Source: Comamonas koreensis (GTDB lineage: Bacteria > Pseudomonadota > Gammaproteobacteria > Burkholderiales > Burkholderiaceae_C). From it: a stretch of 64,000 bases of DNA. The stretch is from contig NZ_JAJNCT010000028.1 in the NCBI RefSeq assembly GCF_021026195.1, forward strand, positions 1 to 64,000, written 5' to 3'. Of the stretch, positions 17,301-25,600 are shown one piece after another (position 1 is the stretch's first letter; each line of letters starts with the position of its first letter). The notes beneath the pieces were generated by a model. The model saw only the letters and a program-made list of their open reading frames with translations, ran no database searches and had not been told where the DNA came from. Position numbers and translations under genes: made by a program.

Positions 17301-17776
17301 GCGGGGTGGACGCGCTCCACCCCGGTGAAGGCCTGCATTTCCTTGTATTGCGGAAACAAGGCCACAAAGGAGACGTTGCGGCCCTTGAGCACATGGCTCA
17401 GGTACTCCAGCAGCGCAAACGAGGTCTTCTCCATCAGTGCGACCGATTTCTCGGTGCACAGATGCGGTTTGGCCGCAAAGCGCTGCGCGGCCACTTCCAT
17501 CAAACCGACCAGCTCGGCCGCCTGGTCCACACCCACCATCTGCAAGGCACCCTTGACCTGGTGCAGGTACTGCTTGGCCACCCGGATACCGGTGGTGTCG
17601 ATAGCCTCCAGATCCGACGCCTTGGCCGCTTCCACATCCCGGCTGTAACGAAGCAATGCCTTGACCGTGGATTCCAGTGACCGGCGCACCTCGTCATTGA
17701 TCCACGCCAATGGCCCGAGATCCCTCTCTTCTGTTGGCTGCGCGTTTTCCGCTTTATTTTCGATAGCTATAGACAT
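11396..17776 (-). CDS. chpA: ChpA-type hybrid chemosensory histidine kinase
   Basis: 2126 residues. Four phosphotransfer-like helices can be seen around H72 (HQVKGALQMVG), H722 (FHTLKGSSRMVG), H1181 (AHSLAGSSSTVG) and H1372 (LHTLKGSARLAG), separated by long alanine/proline/glutamate-rich linkers. A CheA-type core follows: dimerisation helices with LVNEAGEVLIARSRL, the ATPase N-box HLLRNSVAHGIETPDE near 1690 and GRGIGMDVV, then a CheW-like domain and a C-terminal receiver with the phospho-acceptor aspartate in LSDIEMPRMDG (about D2043). ChpA autophosphorylates and signals to PilG and PilH to control type IV pilus extension and retraction. It is the last gene of pilGHIJ-chpA and is shorter than the 2472-residue Pseudomonas protein. 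Confidence 0.93.
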   Translation of the reverse strand: MSIAIENKAENAQPTEERDLGPLAWINDEVRRSLESTVKALLRYSRDVEAAKASDLEAIDTTGIRVAKQYLHQVKGALQMVGVDQAAELVGLMEVAAQRFAAKPHLCTEKSVALMEKTSFALLEYLSHVLKGRNVSFVALFPQYKEMQAFTGVERVHPADLWHGDQAQQEPLTPAVAALPLDRSARERLDSDMLQIIKSADSRAAQDLTAVCLGLAQGQTQKPLKLFWKVAAGFFDALAYKLLDPDLYVKRSASRVIMQFAAHAKGGSDVDPSLQHELNFFCAVAQGPDEAKAAVLQAVRVSLQTEALQGVNYGQERFGQYDPAVLAQARKRLESAAELWSSLADGDRYKIKPVADQFHLIRESLHKLHIGADELGAALGRVTERLVNTGNPPSTAMAMEVATAVLYLQANLESLDVKPALMRERADRLAQRLDHVLADQPPEPLEIWVEELYRRVSDHQTMGSVVDELHSTLAEAEKHLDQYFRNPDDVSMLGSVTGSLSQMRGVLSVLGLDQAVAATQHLRTVVDQLAAGQVADEDKPVVFEKLGNSLGALGFLLDMLGYQRTLARKLFVFDATSGELRIVMGTQKAGDVAPAPVAAAPVAAPAEPEEPEDDSVYFAPTIPAPLFDASPAPAPKAPVVLAPDLQFFAPAPAPVQAPAPAPAAVVAAPAQPEASEESLDQELLEIFLEEAQSVVQTGGQALQSLRRDAGDAEALTTLRRAFHTLKGSSRMVGLVQYGDAAWSMEQVLNSWLAEHKPANAPLLALSAEALTGFGRWAEDIGAQRQSTWNPEIFRISADAMRIDGLHLPLVVPTESGQAPVDEEWPHDTQQMALDAETPDAVEAAEALAELELPVEEEAPAPAAPTEAAPALVWPLEGIDLELDPPAALEAEPALTTPSGLVPLSLAPESAEEVDFSEFAQAMASAEAKSAEVQAPEALQPHDSALDFVSMDAGLEFVGDEEATKLEPAPTRLPLELPSLDLTDAPAAAVPPAATGFDAIEFADTMLPELEALPQEPVAEPPSLLVVPDDLVLPEAATEAVEILDLADFAEPLATAQDQAPAESLGEALAPAVEQEPEPVVHPAAAVEPDAPADVPAAQEAAAQPEAPVEELVEDIAAVAKAPAVADGEEPAEVANVLGVSTALFNVYLAEAENWSHNLEKVLYAWAQAPNRNFPEDAIAYAHSLAGSSSTVGFTSLSELARSLEHALSHIHNFSNPEVSWLNTCQAAGSEIRKLLHQLAAGFVKPASEIVVQDLVDIANQEINSQLHPPYGFAEFDAEPSGLAALHEHAPVAMEPVRAFAPAAAVSAAALPDVLELRNDDAIEVVDVIDPDLFLIFEEEAQELLPKLGAALREWSADPQYLPPRGEVLRHLHTLKGSARLAGAMRLGEMSHRMESEVEDIGTENLTGQDIDILLARYDGLQHEFVGLQERGNQVLAEGALPQQVPAATEMGEVVAEVAASTPAAQERAGADQAAQAADAADAGAGVQHKPLMLRMAPVRAAAGQSVRVRSQLLDRLVNEAGEVLIARSRLDMRLSNIRSSIKDMSSNLERLRTLLRDVEMQAESQMQSRMALAKDSESGFDPLEFDRFTRVQELTRMMAESVNDVGTVQRNLQRTAEGAEDDLIAQGRQARELQRDLLRTRMVEFDSISERLYAIVRQISKELGKQVKLDITGASIEIDRGVLDRVTPAFEHLLRNSVAHGIETPDERKAQGKQPVGTIAIDVRQEGNDIAVSIHDDGAGLQLEAIRQKAMQSGLITADEALDVDKAAQLIFAPGFSTATEVSELSGRGIGMDVVRTEIQSLGGHIVTTSETGKGTRFQMVMPLTTAVTQVVMMRAGDIKFGVPANLVEYVRRVPKALIEQAHANNIYTDNEQALPYYFAGALLQGNLRSTEEPEKTSAVVILRSATKRVAVHVDEVLGNQEVVVKNLGPQLARLPGLAGMSVLASGAIVLIYNPVALYTVYGDQIAERIAQAAVRPEVAQAPVRELAEQVVQTPLVLVVDDSITVRRVTQRLLQREGYRVALAADGLQALDRLREERPVMVLSDIEMPRMDGFELVREIRADAAMKDLPVVMITSRIADKHREHAASLGVDHYLGKPYADEVLLSLVRQCVLDNEIKAADAAPLH

Positions 17777-17821
17777 GCAACAGTCCCCGATTGCGGGTCA
17801 AAATTAAACAGCAGGCATGGG

Positions 17822-20089
17822 TCAGGCGATCTTGAACCGAGACACCGACTGGCGCAGTTCCTCGGCCATTTGCGACAGCTCACGCACCTGCTGCGCCGTG
17901 GTACGGGTTCCATCACTGGTCTGCTCCGTCACCGCAAAAATATGCTGGATATTCTCCGCCACATCGTTGGCCTGAACCGCTTCGTCAGACGCTGAACGGG
18001 AAATCTGTTGAATCAGATCGGCCAGCTCACGCGAGACGCGGTCAATCTCCGCCAGCGCGGTACCGGCGCTGTCCGACAGACGGGCCCCTTCCACCACACC
18101 CTGGGTCGAGCGTTCCATAGCGGCCACCGCGTCCTGGGTGTCGGTCTGAATCGCCTTCACCAGCACCGAGATCTGGCGCGTTGCGTCGGCAGAGCGTTCG
18201 GCCAGACGCTGCACTTCTTCGGCCACCACCGAGAAGCCACGACCGGCTTCACCGGCGGAGGCCGCCTGGATGGCCGCGTTCAATGCCAACACGTTGGTCT
18301 GTTCGGTAATGTCCGAGATCAGGTCGGTAATTTCACCAATCTCCTGCGAGGACTCACCCAGGCGCTTGATACGCTTGGAGGTGTCCTGGATCTGGTCACG
18401 GATGGAGTTCATACCACCGATCGCGTTTTCCACCGCATGCAGACCGGTCTCGGCAGCCATCAGCGATTTGCGCGCCACCGAAGCCGATTCCTGCGCCTGC
18501 GAGGACACGAGGTTAATACGGGTCGCCATGTCCAGAATGGACTTGCCGGTTTCGCGAATTTCGCGCAGTTGCTCGGTCGAGGCCGCCAGCAGTTCTGTCG
18601 AGGTGGAGTCCACGGTCGACGTGGTTTGCGCCACGCGGGTCGCCGTGTTCTGCACGCTGCCCACCAGCATGCGCAGCTCTTCCACCGTGTAGTTCACCGA
18701 GTCGGCAATCGCGCCGGTGATGTCCTCGGTCACGGTGGCTTCCTGGGTCAGGTCGCCTTCAGCAACAGACTGCAACTCGTTCATCAAACGCAAAATAGCG
18801 GCTTGGTTGGCATCGTTGAGGCGCTTGGCTTCCTGCTCCTGGCGGGTCGCTTCCTGTTGCAGCGATTCAGCAGCGCGGCGGCGGTTCAAGCTGTCTGCCA
18901 GCTGCAGACGCACCAGGCCCCACACACCCAGGCCCACCAGCAACGCTGCCAGCACAATGCCTACCAGGTACAGCCAGACGCGGTCCGACCAGCTGTTCAG
19001 GTCAGCCTGCAACACTTCCAGGCCCTTGCGCAGCGGATCGCTGGCCGACTGGATCGAGACTTCAGCCTCGCGGGCTTCCGAGATACCCTTGAGGTTGCTC
19101 AGCACCGAGGAGCCATCCTTCAAGGTGATGTCGTACTGGGTCGACAGCTCCTGCAACTTATCACGCACAGCGCCATCACGGGCGGGGCTCAGGCGCAGCT
19201 CAGCGCTGCCGTTGAGCAGACCGGCGACGATTTCCTTGAAGGTGTTCAAATCCTTGCCCAGCAGGAACACTGCTTCGGCGTTTGCACCCGAGGCGCTCTG
19301 GAAATCGTTGGCGGATTTACCGATACGCTGGGTCAGCATGGCCAACTGGCTGGCGGCAGCAATTTCAGCAGGCGGCGCGGCTTGCTGCAGCTTCAGGCTG
19401 ACCACCGCCTCGCTCAGCTCGAGCAGGGTCTGGGTGTTCTTGTGAATCGCCTGCAAGTCCTTGTTCATTGCGACCAGCGAGGCTTTTTGCTTCACCACGG
19501 CATCGCTCTTGCTCGCGGTGCGGTCCGAGGCTTCCACCAGTGGCGCCAGCACGTCGGCGTAGGTGCTGGCCAGCGCCTTGATGGCAGGGTCTTCCGAGCC
19601 AGCATTCAGGCCGTCGATGTTTTTCTTCAGAATCGAGGAGGCTTCTGCCACTTCCGCAAAGGCCTGTTCGTTACCGTTGACGGCCTGGCCCACCGATTTG
19701 GCCAGACGCTGCGACTGGGTCAGTGCCTGACCGGTCGCGGCCAGCTGACCGCCCGTGGTGCGCGACTGCAGAATCGCCCACACCGCCAGGCCAAAGAACA
19801 CCACCAGACCCACGACCACGATGGACAGCAAGGTCTTCTGGTGCTTGGCAGCCGGAGCGGCACCAAGGATAGGCAGGGTCACCAGGTCTTCGCTGGTCGT
19901 ATCGCCTTCGACCAACTGGGCCATGTAATCATCCGACGCAGCGACGCCGGAGGCGCCTGCCACGCTCTTGGATGAAGACACGCCGTCGCCGGTCGAGCCT
20001 TCGGAGAGCATCACCTGGTCACCATCTGGGAAGATGCTGACACCTGGGTCTGCCACGTCTTCTTTGCGTTTGAATAGTTTGTTGAACAT
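17822..20089 (-). CDS. pilJ: PilJ, methyl-accepting chemotaxis protein of the Pil-Chp system
   Basis: 755 residues from ATG 20089 ([11 protein letters not shown]); the open frame upstream to 20191 overlaps pilI and was rejected. One membrane segment near residues 75-95 ([18 protein letters not shown]), a periplasmic helical sensor with two PilJ-type repeats, a second membrane segment near 380 ([20 protein letters not shown]), a HAMP-like linker and a signalling domain. The hairpin tip [28 protein letters not shown] is intact. PilJ senses surface or pilin-derived cues at the pole and drives ChpA. There is no C-terminal CheR/CheB pentapeptide. Confidence 0.93.
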   Translation of the reverse strand: MFNKLFKRKEDVADPGVSIFPDGDQVMLSEGSTGDGVSSSKSVAGASGVAASDDYMAQLVEGDTTSEDLVTLPILGAAPAAKHQKTLLSIVVVGLVVFFGLAVWAILQSRTTGGQLAATGQALTQSQRLAKSVGQAVNGNEQAFAEVAEASSILKKNIDGLNAGSEDPAIKALASTYADVLAPLVEASDRTASKSDAVVKQKASLVAMNKDLQAIHKNTQTLLELSEAVVSLKLQQAAPPAEIAAASQLAMLTQRIGKSANDFQSASGANAEAVFLLGKDLNTFKEIVAGLLNGSAELRLSPARDGAVRDKLQELSTQYDITLKDGSSVLSNLKGISEAREAEVSIQSASDPLRKGLEVLQADLNSWSDRVWLYLVGIVLAALLVGLGVWGLVRLQLADSLNRRRAAESLQQEATRQEQEAKRLNDANQAAILRLMNELQSVAEGDLTQEATVTEDITGAIADSVNYTVEELRMLVGSVQNTATRVAQTTSTVDSTSTELLAASTEQLREIRETGKSILDMATRINLVSSQAQESASVARKSLMAAETGLHAVENAIGGMNSIRDQIQDTSKRIKRLGESSQEIGEITDLISDITEQTNVLALNAAIQAASAGEAGRGFSVVAEEVQRLAERSADATRQISVLVKAIQTDTQDAVAAMERSTQGVVEGARLSDSAGTALAEIDRVSRELADLIQQISRSASDEAVQANDVAENIQHIFAVTEQTSDGTRTTAQQVRELSQMAEELRQSVSRFKIA

Positions 20090-20127
20090 ACAAATACCGA
20101 AAGGGATGAAGCCGCGGAAGCCCCGCA

Positions 20128-20655
20128 CTAAACCGTGATATCGAGAAAATCGGGCGCATTGGCCAGCAGCTGCAGGTTGAGTTCCTGCCACTGCTCGCCA
20201 CTGGCGGATATGTAGAGCGCACCAAAAAACTCCGGCGCCTCAGCCGGTTTGTCCTTGGATTGCGAGAAATCATTGCTGCCGCGCAAGCCTTCGAGCTGCT
20301 CGACAAACAGTGCGGCATTGACGCCCATCATGGGGTTGAGCGCGACAACCGAGGCCCCGGCAAACACCTGCTCACTGCGCGCGACGGGCAGGCCCAACAT
20401 GCGGGCCAGATCCACTACCGTCAACAAAATACCCCGGATGCTGGTCACGCCGAGCATCCAGGGTTTGGTGTAGGGTACAGGCTCCACCCCGCTCCAGCCC
20501 AGCACTTCGCCGGACTGACTCAAAGGCAGCAGAAAGTTCTTGCCACTGATCTTGACCGCCAACCACGAGGCACCAACCGCTGTCTGGTTGCGTGCCTGGC
20601 TCAGACGGTCGGCCAGACGGGTTTGCAGCTCTCGCAAGTCTTCGCGCTGTGCCAT
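20128..20655 (-). CDS. pilI: PilI, CheW-like coupling protein
   Basis: 175 residues with the CheW beta-barrel pattern: [40 protein letters not shown] and [20 protein letters not shown]. PilI couples the receptor PilJ to ChpA. It begins three bases after the pilH stop and lies 38 bases upstream of the pilJ start, which fits its place in the operon. Confidence 0.92.
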   Translation of the reverse strand: MAQREDLRELQTRLADRLSQARNQTAVGASWLAVKISGKNFLLPLSQSGEVLGWSGVEPVPYTKPWMLGVTSIRGILLTVVDLARMLGLPVARSEQVFAGASVVALNPMMGVNAALFVEQLEGLRGSNDFSQSKDKPAEAPEFFGALYISASGEQWQELNLQLLANAPDFLDITV

Positions 20656-20658
20656 GCC

Positions 20659-21024
20659 TTATCCCAGTGCCTCGATCTTGGCCTTGAGTTCGGCGGGGTC
20701 CACCGGTTTGGTCACATAGCCCTTGGCACCCTGACGCATGCCCCAGACCCGGTCGGTTTCCTGGTTCTTGCTGGTGCACATGATGATCGGGATATCCGCA
20801 TATTCCGGGCTGCGGGAGATCAGACGGGTCAGCTGAAAGCCGTTCTGTCCCGGCATCACCACGTCCATCAGAATCAGGTCGGGGCGTTCTTCAGACAGGC
20901 GCAGCATGGCCTCGTCCGAGTTTTGCGCAGTGCGCACCACCATACCCTGGCGTACAAGTAGATCGCTCAAAAACATCAATTCAGTTTTTGAGTCGTCAAC
21001 GATGAGAACTTTTTGAATAGGCAC
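20659..21024 (-). CDS. pilH: PilH, single-domain response regulator
   Basis: 121 residues, a stand-alone CheY-like receiver: acidic pocket VLIVDDSKTE, phospho-acceptor aspartate in LILMDVVMPGQNG, threonine in IIMCTSKNQ and lysine in GYVTKPVDP. In Pseudomonas PilH opposes PilG and influences pilus retraction and cAMP level. It starts nine bases after pilG. Confidence 0.93.
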   Translation of the reverse strand: MPIQKVLIVDDSKTELMFLSDLLVRQGMVVRTAQNSDEAMLRLSEERPDLILMDVVMPGQNGFQLTRLISRSPEYADIPIIMCTSKNQETDRVWGMRQGAKGYVTKPVDPAELKAKIEALG

Positions 21025-21033
21025 GACCCCTCC

Positions 21034-21420
21034 TTAACGTTCGGCAACGAAACGTCCGACGGTTTCCAGTAATTGATCTTTGGTAAATGGCTTGGTGAGG
21101 TAGTCTTCACATCCCACCATTCGTCCCCGGGCCTTGTCAAAGACGCCGTCCTTGGACGACAACATGACCACGGGTGTAGATGCAAAAGCATCATTGCGCT
21201 TGACGATGGCGCAGGTTTGGTAGCCGTCCAGTTTTGGCATCAGGATGTCGCAAAACACCATGTCCGGCTTGAAATCGTTGATTTTGGAGAGGGCGTCGAA
21301 GCCGTCTTCGGCAAGCAGCACCTCGTAGCCGCCCTGCTTCAGAAAAATCTCAGCACTTCTGCGAATGGTATTGCTATCGTCAACCACCAATACCTTGAAG
21401 TTGTCTGCGGAAACTGTCAC
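21034..21420 (-). CDS. pilG: PilG, single-domain response regulator
   Basis: 128 residues, a CheY-like receiver with VLVVDDSNTIRRS, aspartate in MVFCDILMPKLDGYQ, serine in VVMLSSKDG and lysine in CEDYLTKPFTKDQ. PilG is the main output of the Pil-Chp system and promotes pilus extension through PilB. It is the first gene of the operon pilG-pilH-pilI-pilJ-chpA, whose promoter should lie in the roughly 290-base gap before thiD; no convincing sigma70 or sigma54 promoter could be fixed there by eye. Confidence 0.93.
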   Translation of the reverse strand: MTVSADNFKVLVVDDSNTIRRSAEIFLKQGGYEVLLAEDGFDALSKINDFKPDMVFCDILMPKLDGYQTCAIVKRNDAFASTPVVMLSSKDGVFDKARGRMVGCEDYLTKPFTKDQLLETVGRFVAER

Positions 21421-21713
21421 CGGCCACCCTCCTCATTGCATGTCATGAAATGCGAATGCACGCGGCAGCCAAGGCTGACATAGCCCCTCCCACCCGTTTG
21501 CATTGAACACATACGCCCTATGGCAATTTTTCTTTCGACGAATCCGTATGTGCTGGAGGTGCATTTTGCACCACAGCGCGTACACTGCATCCGTCGTCCC
21601 TGCTCCTAATTTTGAAAAGCTTACAGAGGCTTTACATAGAATGCAACGATTGTAGCTTTTCAACACAGATTTAATGGTGATTCCTGCATCAATGTGCCTT
21701 ATCTCGTTGACCT

Positions 21714-22658
21714 ATGACATCCTCCTTGACAAACCAGCCAGAATCCAGCCCGAGTGAAAGCACGTTGGCAGCCACTATCGATACCGCCAGTATCCTGTGC
21801 ATCAATGCCAATGACCCCAGCGGCGCAGGCGGAACCAATGCCGATGCGCTGGCCGTGGCCTCGATGGGCGGCCACCCTTGCACCGTGGTCACCGGCGCCT
21901 TGATCCGCGACACGCTGGACACCATCGACTTTTATGCGCTGTCAGATGATGCGGTACAACAACAGGCGCAGACCGTGTTGCAGGATATTCCCATCCGCGC
22001 GATCAAACTGGGCTTTCTTGGCTCGATTGAAAATGTACGAGTGTGTGCAGAAGTAACCAACGATTACCCGGAAGTACCGGTCGTGGCCTACGTGGCCGGC
22101 ATGGCCTGGTGGGACAGCGAACTGATTGATGACTACCTCGACGCCTACCAGGAACTGCTGCTGCCCCAGGTGACCGTGCTGGTCGGCGCCTATGGCCTGC
22201 TGTGGCGCTGGCTGCTGCCTGACCGCACCTCCGAGCACCGTCCCAGCCCGCGCGACCTGGCCAAGGCTGCTGCCGACCATGGCGTGCCCTTTGTGCTGGT
22301 GACCGGCATACCCACCCATGACCAGCATGTGGAAAACGTGCTCGCTTCGGCTGACACCATCTATGGCAGCGGCGAGTTCGAGCTGTTCGAGACCGAGTAC
22401 ATCGGCGCGGGCGATACCTTGAGCGCTGCGCTCACCGCCTTGCTGGCGACCGAGGTGCCCCTGAGCGACGCAACCGCCGAAGCGATGACCTATCTGGACA
22501 AATGCCTGGAAGGCGGCCTGCGCCCCGGCATGGGCAAGACCATCCCTGACCGGCTCTTCTGGGTGCATGCCGATGACGAAGACGCCGATGAAGACGCTGA
22601 TGAAGACGGTAGCGCGGATGAGAATGAGAGCGACGCGCTCCACACCCGCCCGCTCTAA
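21714..22658 (+). CDS. thiD: ThiD-like hydroxymethylpyrimidine (phosphate) kinase with acidic tail
   Basis: 314 residues of the ribokinase-like fold. It shows the HMP kinase patterns ILCINANDPSGAGGTNADAL and GGHPCTVVTGALIRDT near the N-terminus, VLVTGIPTHD, and the GAGDTLSAALTALLA anion-hole motif near 230. ThiD phosphorylates 4-amino-5-hydroxymethyl-2-methylpyrimidine twice in thiamine synthesis. The C-terminus carries an unusual acidic run of about 25 residues (DDEDADEDADEDGSADENES), encoded by a short repeated GATGAAGACGC-type unit. It is followed by hemL on the same strand at 104 bases. The start lacks a clear ribosome site. Confidence 0.82.
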   Translation: MTSSLTNQPESSPSESTLAATIDTASILCINANDPSGAGGTNADALAVASMGGHPCTVVTGALIRDTLDTIDFYALSDDAVQQQAQTVLQDIPIRAIKLGFLGSIENVRVCAEVTNDYPEVPVVAYVAGMAWWDSELIDDYLDAYQELLLPQVTVLVGAYGLLWRWLLPDRTSEHRPSPRDLAKAAADHGVPFVLVTGIPTHDQHVENVLASADTIYGSGEFELFETEYIGAGDTLSAALTALLATEVPLSDATAEAMTYLDKCLEGGLRPGMGKTIPDRLFWVHADDEDADEDADEDGSADENESDALHTRPL

Positions 22659-22762
22659 GAACCGCTTCAAAGTCTGCACATTCCAGTGCAGTGAATACCG
22701 GATTGACAGCCCCAAGCCTTCGCTTGGCCGACAATCCAAGGCCAGTGTAGATGTGAGCCCTT

Positions 22763-24061
22763 ATGACGATTGATAAAAACGCCCAGTTGTTTGAACGCGC
22801 CCGCCAGGTGATCCCCGGTGGCGTGAACTCGCCCGTGCGGGCCTTCAATGCCGTAGGCGGCACGCCAGCCTTCATCGCCCGCGCCCAGGGCGCGCACCTG
22901 TTTGATGCCAATGACAAACAGTATGTGGACTACATCGGCTCCTGGGGGCCGATGATTCTGGGCCACGGCCACCCGCAGGTGCTGAGCGCCGTGCAAGCCG
23001 CGCTGCTCGAAGGCTTTTCCTTCGGCGCCCCGACCGAGCGTGAGATCGCGCTGTCCGAAGCCATCCTGAAGCTCATGCCCTCGATGGACATGGTGCGCCT
23101 GGTCAGCTCCGGCACCGAGGCGGGCATGAGCGCGATTCGCCTGGCGCGCGGCTATACCGGCCGCAACAAGATCATCAAGTTCAACGGCTGCTACCACGGC
23201 CATGCCGATGCACTGCTGGTCAAGGCTGGCTCAGGCCTGGCGACCTTTGGTGCCTCGTCCTCGGCTGGTGTGCCCGACCATGTGGTGCAGGACACCATTG
23301 TTCTGGAATACAACGACATTGGCCAGCTCGAAGAAGCCTTTGCCAAGTACGACGGCCAGATCGCCTGCGTGATCATGGAGCCGATTGCCGGCAACATGAA
23401 CTTTGTGCGCGCCAGCACCGCGTTCACCCGCCGCATCAGCGAGCTGACCCAGGAACACGGCGCGCTGCTGATCTACGACGAGGTGATGACCGGTTTCCGC
23501 GTGGCCCTGGGCAGCGCCCAAAGCCTGTATGCGCAGCAGATTCCCGGCTTCAAGCCCGACATCACCGTGCTGGGCAAGGTGATCGGCGGCGGCATGCCGA
23601 TGGCCGCCTTTGGCGCGCGCCGCGAGATCATGGAAAAGCTCTCGCCGCTGGGCCCGGTCTACCAGGCCGGCACCCTGTCGGGCAACCCGATTGCGACGGC
23701 CTGCGGTCTGCAGACCCTGGCCCTGATCAGCCAGCCGGGCTTCCATGAAGCGCTGCATGCGAAGACCGGCCAGCTGATGGCCGGCCTCAAGGCCGAGGCC
23801 GATGCCGCAGGCGTTCCTTTCAGCGTGGACCACCAGGGCGGCCTGTTCGGCTTCTTCCTGCTGCCCGAGCTGCCCAGCCACTACGAGGCAGTGATGAAGA
23901 GCGACAAGCCGCTGTTCAACAAGTTCTTCCACGGCATGCTCGCGCGCGGCCACTACTTTGCGCCTGCGCTGTACGAAGCAGGCTTTGTCAGCAGTGCGCA
24001 TACCGATGCCGATATCCAGGCCACCATCGAAGCGGCCCGCGAAGTCTTCAAGACCTTGTAA
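22763..24061 (+). CDS. hemL: Glutamate-1-semialdehyde 2,1-aminomutase
   Basis: 432 residues, a class III PLP enzyme: [13 protein letters not shown] at the N-terminus, [33 protein letters not shown] and the PLP lysine in [17 protein letters not shown], with [13 protein letters not shown] near 305. It converts glutamate 1-semialdehyde to 5-aminolevulinate, the first committed tetrapyrrole precursor. Length matches the family (426 in E. coli). A strong bidirectional terminator follows. Confidence 0.96.
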   Translation: MTIDKNAQLFERARQVIPGGVNSPVRAFNAVGGTPAFIARAQGAHLFDANDKQYVDYIGSWGPMILGHGHPQVLSAVQAALLEGFSFGAPTEREIALSEAILKLMPSMDMVRLVSSGTEAGMSAIRLARGYTGRNKIIKFNGCYHGHADALLVKAGSGLATFGASSSAGVPDHVVQDTIVLEYNDIGQLEEAFAKYDGQIACVIMEPIAGNMNFVRASTAFTRRISELTQEHGALLIYDEVMTGFRVALGSAQSLYAQQIPGFKPDITVLGKVIGGGMPMAAFGARREIMEKLSPLGPVYQAGTLSGNPIATACGLQTLALISQPGFHEALHAKTGQLMAGLKAEADAAGVPFSVDHQGGLFGFFLLPELPSHYEAVMKSDKPLFNKFFHGMLARGHYFAPALYEAGFVSSAHTDADIQATIEAAREVFKTL

Positions 24062-24100
24062 CTCACTTCCACGCTTCTGCCTGCCCTTCTGGCGGGCATA

Positions 24101-24130
24101 AAAAAAACCTCGGCATGCCGAGGTTTTTTT
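24101..24130. terminator. Bidirectional intrinsic terminator between hemL and the BI-1 gene
   Basis: The 30 bases are a perfect palindrome: seven A, then ACCTCGGC and its mirror, then seven T, giving a GC-rich stem (CCTCGGC/GCCGAGG) with a T run on either strand. It serves the convergent hemL and BI-1/YccA genes. Confidence 0.93.
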
Positions 24131-24148
24131 ATGGTCTGTCGCAGGCGA

Positions 24149-24859
24149 TCAGTCGTCGCTGCCACCCAGTTGCATGATCAGACGCAGCACATACCAGAAC
24201 AGCATGGCCACCGATGCGAACAGGTGCAGCGCCGCGCCAGCTGGGCGGTCCACAGGGTAGTGGCGCATGATCTGCGAGGTGTCATACAGCACGCAAGCGC
24301 CGGCAAACAGCACCATCGCGCCGGAGAACCAGATGCCTAGCTTGAAGCCGAACACGACACCGGCCAGGATGATACCGATGGCCACCAGGCCGCCGATCTT
24401 CAGGAAGCCGCCCAGGAAGGAGAAGTCCCTCTTGCTGGTGAAGGCCGTGAAGGTCAAGCCTGCCACCAATGCCAGGGTGGCAACCGATGCTGCCTGGATG
24501 GAGCCGGGAGCAATGATGCTGGCCATGGCCAGCATCGGGGCAAAGATCAGCGATTCAGCAAACACAAAGCCGCCCAGCGCCAGGTATTGCACGCCAGTGC
24601 TTTCCGAATTGTCAGCCGCATTGGTGGCCAACCAGGCCACGACCATGAAGGCGCCCATCACGGCGAGCCAGCCCCACTTGCTGACGCCCAGCATCTTGAG
24701 CATCGCAAACGATGCGCCGCTGGCGTAGAGGCCAAATGACAGCACGGCAAAAGCCAAGATGGCTACCGCCAGATGGCTGTAGGCCGCCTTGATGAATTGA
24801 CCACGGCTGTTTGCCTCGGTCAGGCCACCGCCGTGGCCGGCGTATTCGGGAAAGTTCAT
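24149..24859 (-). CDS. BI-1/YccA family membrane protein
   Basis: 236 residues with seven hydrophobic segments, for example LAVAILAFAVLSFGLYASG, WLAVMGAFMVVAWLATN and AMVLFAGACVLYDTSQIM. The Bax-inhibitor-1 signature near the end, VLYDTSQIMRHY, carries the conserved aspartate region of the proton/calcium leak site. YccA in E. coli restrains the FtsH protease; other homologues are calcium leak channels. The start has a strong GGAGGA site seven bases upstream. It stands alone between two terminators. Confidence 0.88.
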   Translation of the reverse strand: MNFPEYAGHGGGLTEANSRGQFIKAAYSHLAVAILAFAVLSFGLYASGASFAMLKMLGVSKWGWLAVMGAFMVVAWLATNAADNSESTGVQYLALGGFVFAESLIFAPMLAMASIIAPGSIQAASVATLALVAGLTFTAFTSKRDFSFLGGFLKIGGLVAIGIILAGVVFGFKLGIWFSGAMVLFAGACVLYDTSQIMRHYPVDRPAGAALHLFASVAMLFWYVLRLIMQLGGSDD

Positions 24860-24954
24860 GCATCCTCCTTCAGGTCTATGTCGGAGCAGTATCGCAGATT
24901 TGCTTTACAAAGCATGGCCTTTCCAGACCCTGTCTACGGACATTGCCGCCAGGC

Positions 24955-24982
24955 ACAAAAAAGCCCGCAGTAGATGCGGGCT
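24955..24982 (-). terminator. Intrinsic terminator after the cytochrome c gene
   Basis: Reverse-strand stem AGCCCGCA/TGCGGGCT (24962-24969 with 24975-24982), five-base loop, then six T residues. It lies 24 bases past the cytochrome gene stop. Confidence 0.85.
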
Positions 24983-25006
24983 CCAGAGCATCGGTGCAGC
25001 AGGCCA

Positions 25007-25495
25007 TCAGGGCGCGCTGGCGGCCGGGGGTGTGGCGGGGCTGAGCGCCATCAGCCAGCCGGCCATCAGTTCGGCCTGCTCCTGCGTGATCTGCGGGTGG
25101 CGTGGCATCACGATACGGCCCCACTCGCCGACGCTTCCCTCGCGGATCTTGCGTGCCAGATAGGGCACGGCATCGTCACGGCCGGCATAGCGCTTGGCGA
25201 TGTTGCGAAAACCCGGGCCCACCACATCGAGCTCCATCGTGTGGCAGCGCATGCAGTCGCTGCTGCGGGTGACCAGGTCACGCCCTTTTTGCAGCTGCGG
25301 GCTGGCCTCGATCAGGCGGTCAGCAGCCGTCACCTCGGGCTTGGGCCGGATGATGAGCCGCCCGATATTGAACATGCCCAGGCCCACTACCAGGGCAAAT
25401 GCCACGATCAGCACACCGAGCCAGCGCGAGCGGCGCGGGGTGTCGTTGTCGGCATCGGTGCTGGGTTGCGGGTCTGGGTGTTGCGAATCGCTCAT
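25007..25495 (-). CDS. Membrane-anchored monohaem cytochrome c
   Basis: 162 residues. A single N-terminal membrane anchor (WLGVLIVAFALVVGLGMFNIG, about 25-45) is followed by a periplasmic domain with one haem-binding motif CMRCH and the axial methionine in RIVMPRHPQ. Pattern and spacing (HTMELDVVGPGFRNIAKRY, then AYLxRKIREGS-like sequence) resemble class I cytochromes c551/c552 that shuttle electrons to terminal oxidases or peroxidases. It is a single-gene unit between BI-1 and purH. The redox partner is not evident. Confidence 0.88.
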   Translation of the reverse strand: MSDSQHPDPQPSTDADNDTPRRSRWLGVLIVAFALVVGLGMFNIGRLIIRPKPEVTAADRLIEASPQLQKGRDLVTRSSDCMRCHTMELDVVGPGFRNIAKRYAGRDDAVPYLARKIREGSVGEWGRIVMPRHPQITQEQAELMAGWLMALSPATPPAASAP

Positions 25496-25600
25496 GCTGG
25501 AATCGGCCCGGGGGCCAGCGCTGAAAACGGGCCGGCGAACGCGCAGGTTCGCGGCCCTGGGTGAAAAGCGGCAGCGCCTTGGCGGGCGCTACCTGTGCCA

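Noticed and set aside
21433..21666. Possible small gene between pilG and thiD (rubredoxin often lies here in relatives)
   Set aside because: No CxxC pairs or rubredoxin motifs; it appears to be intergenic.
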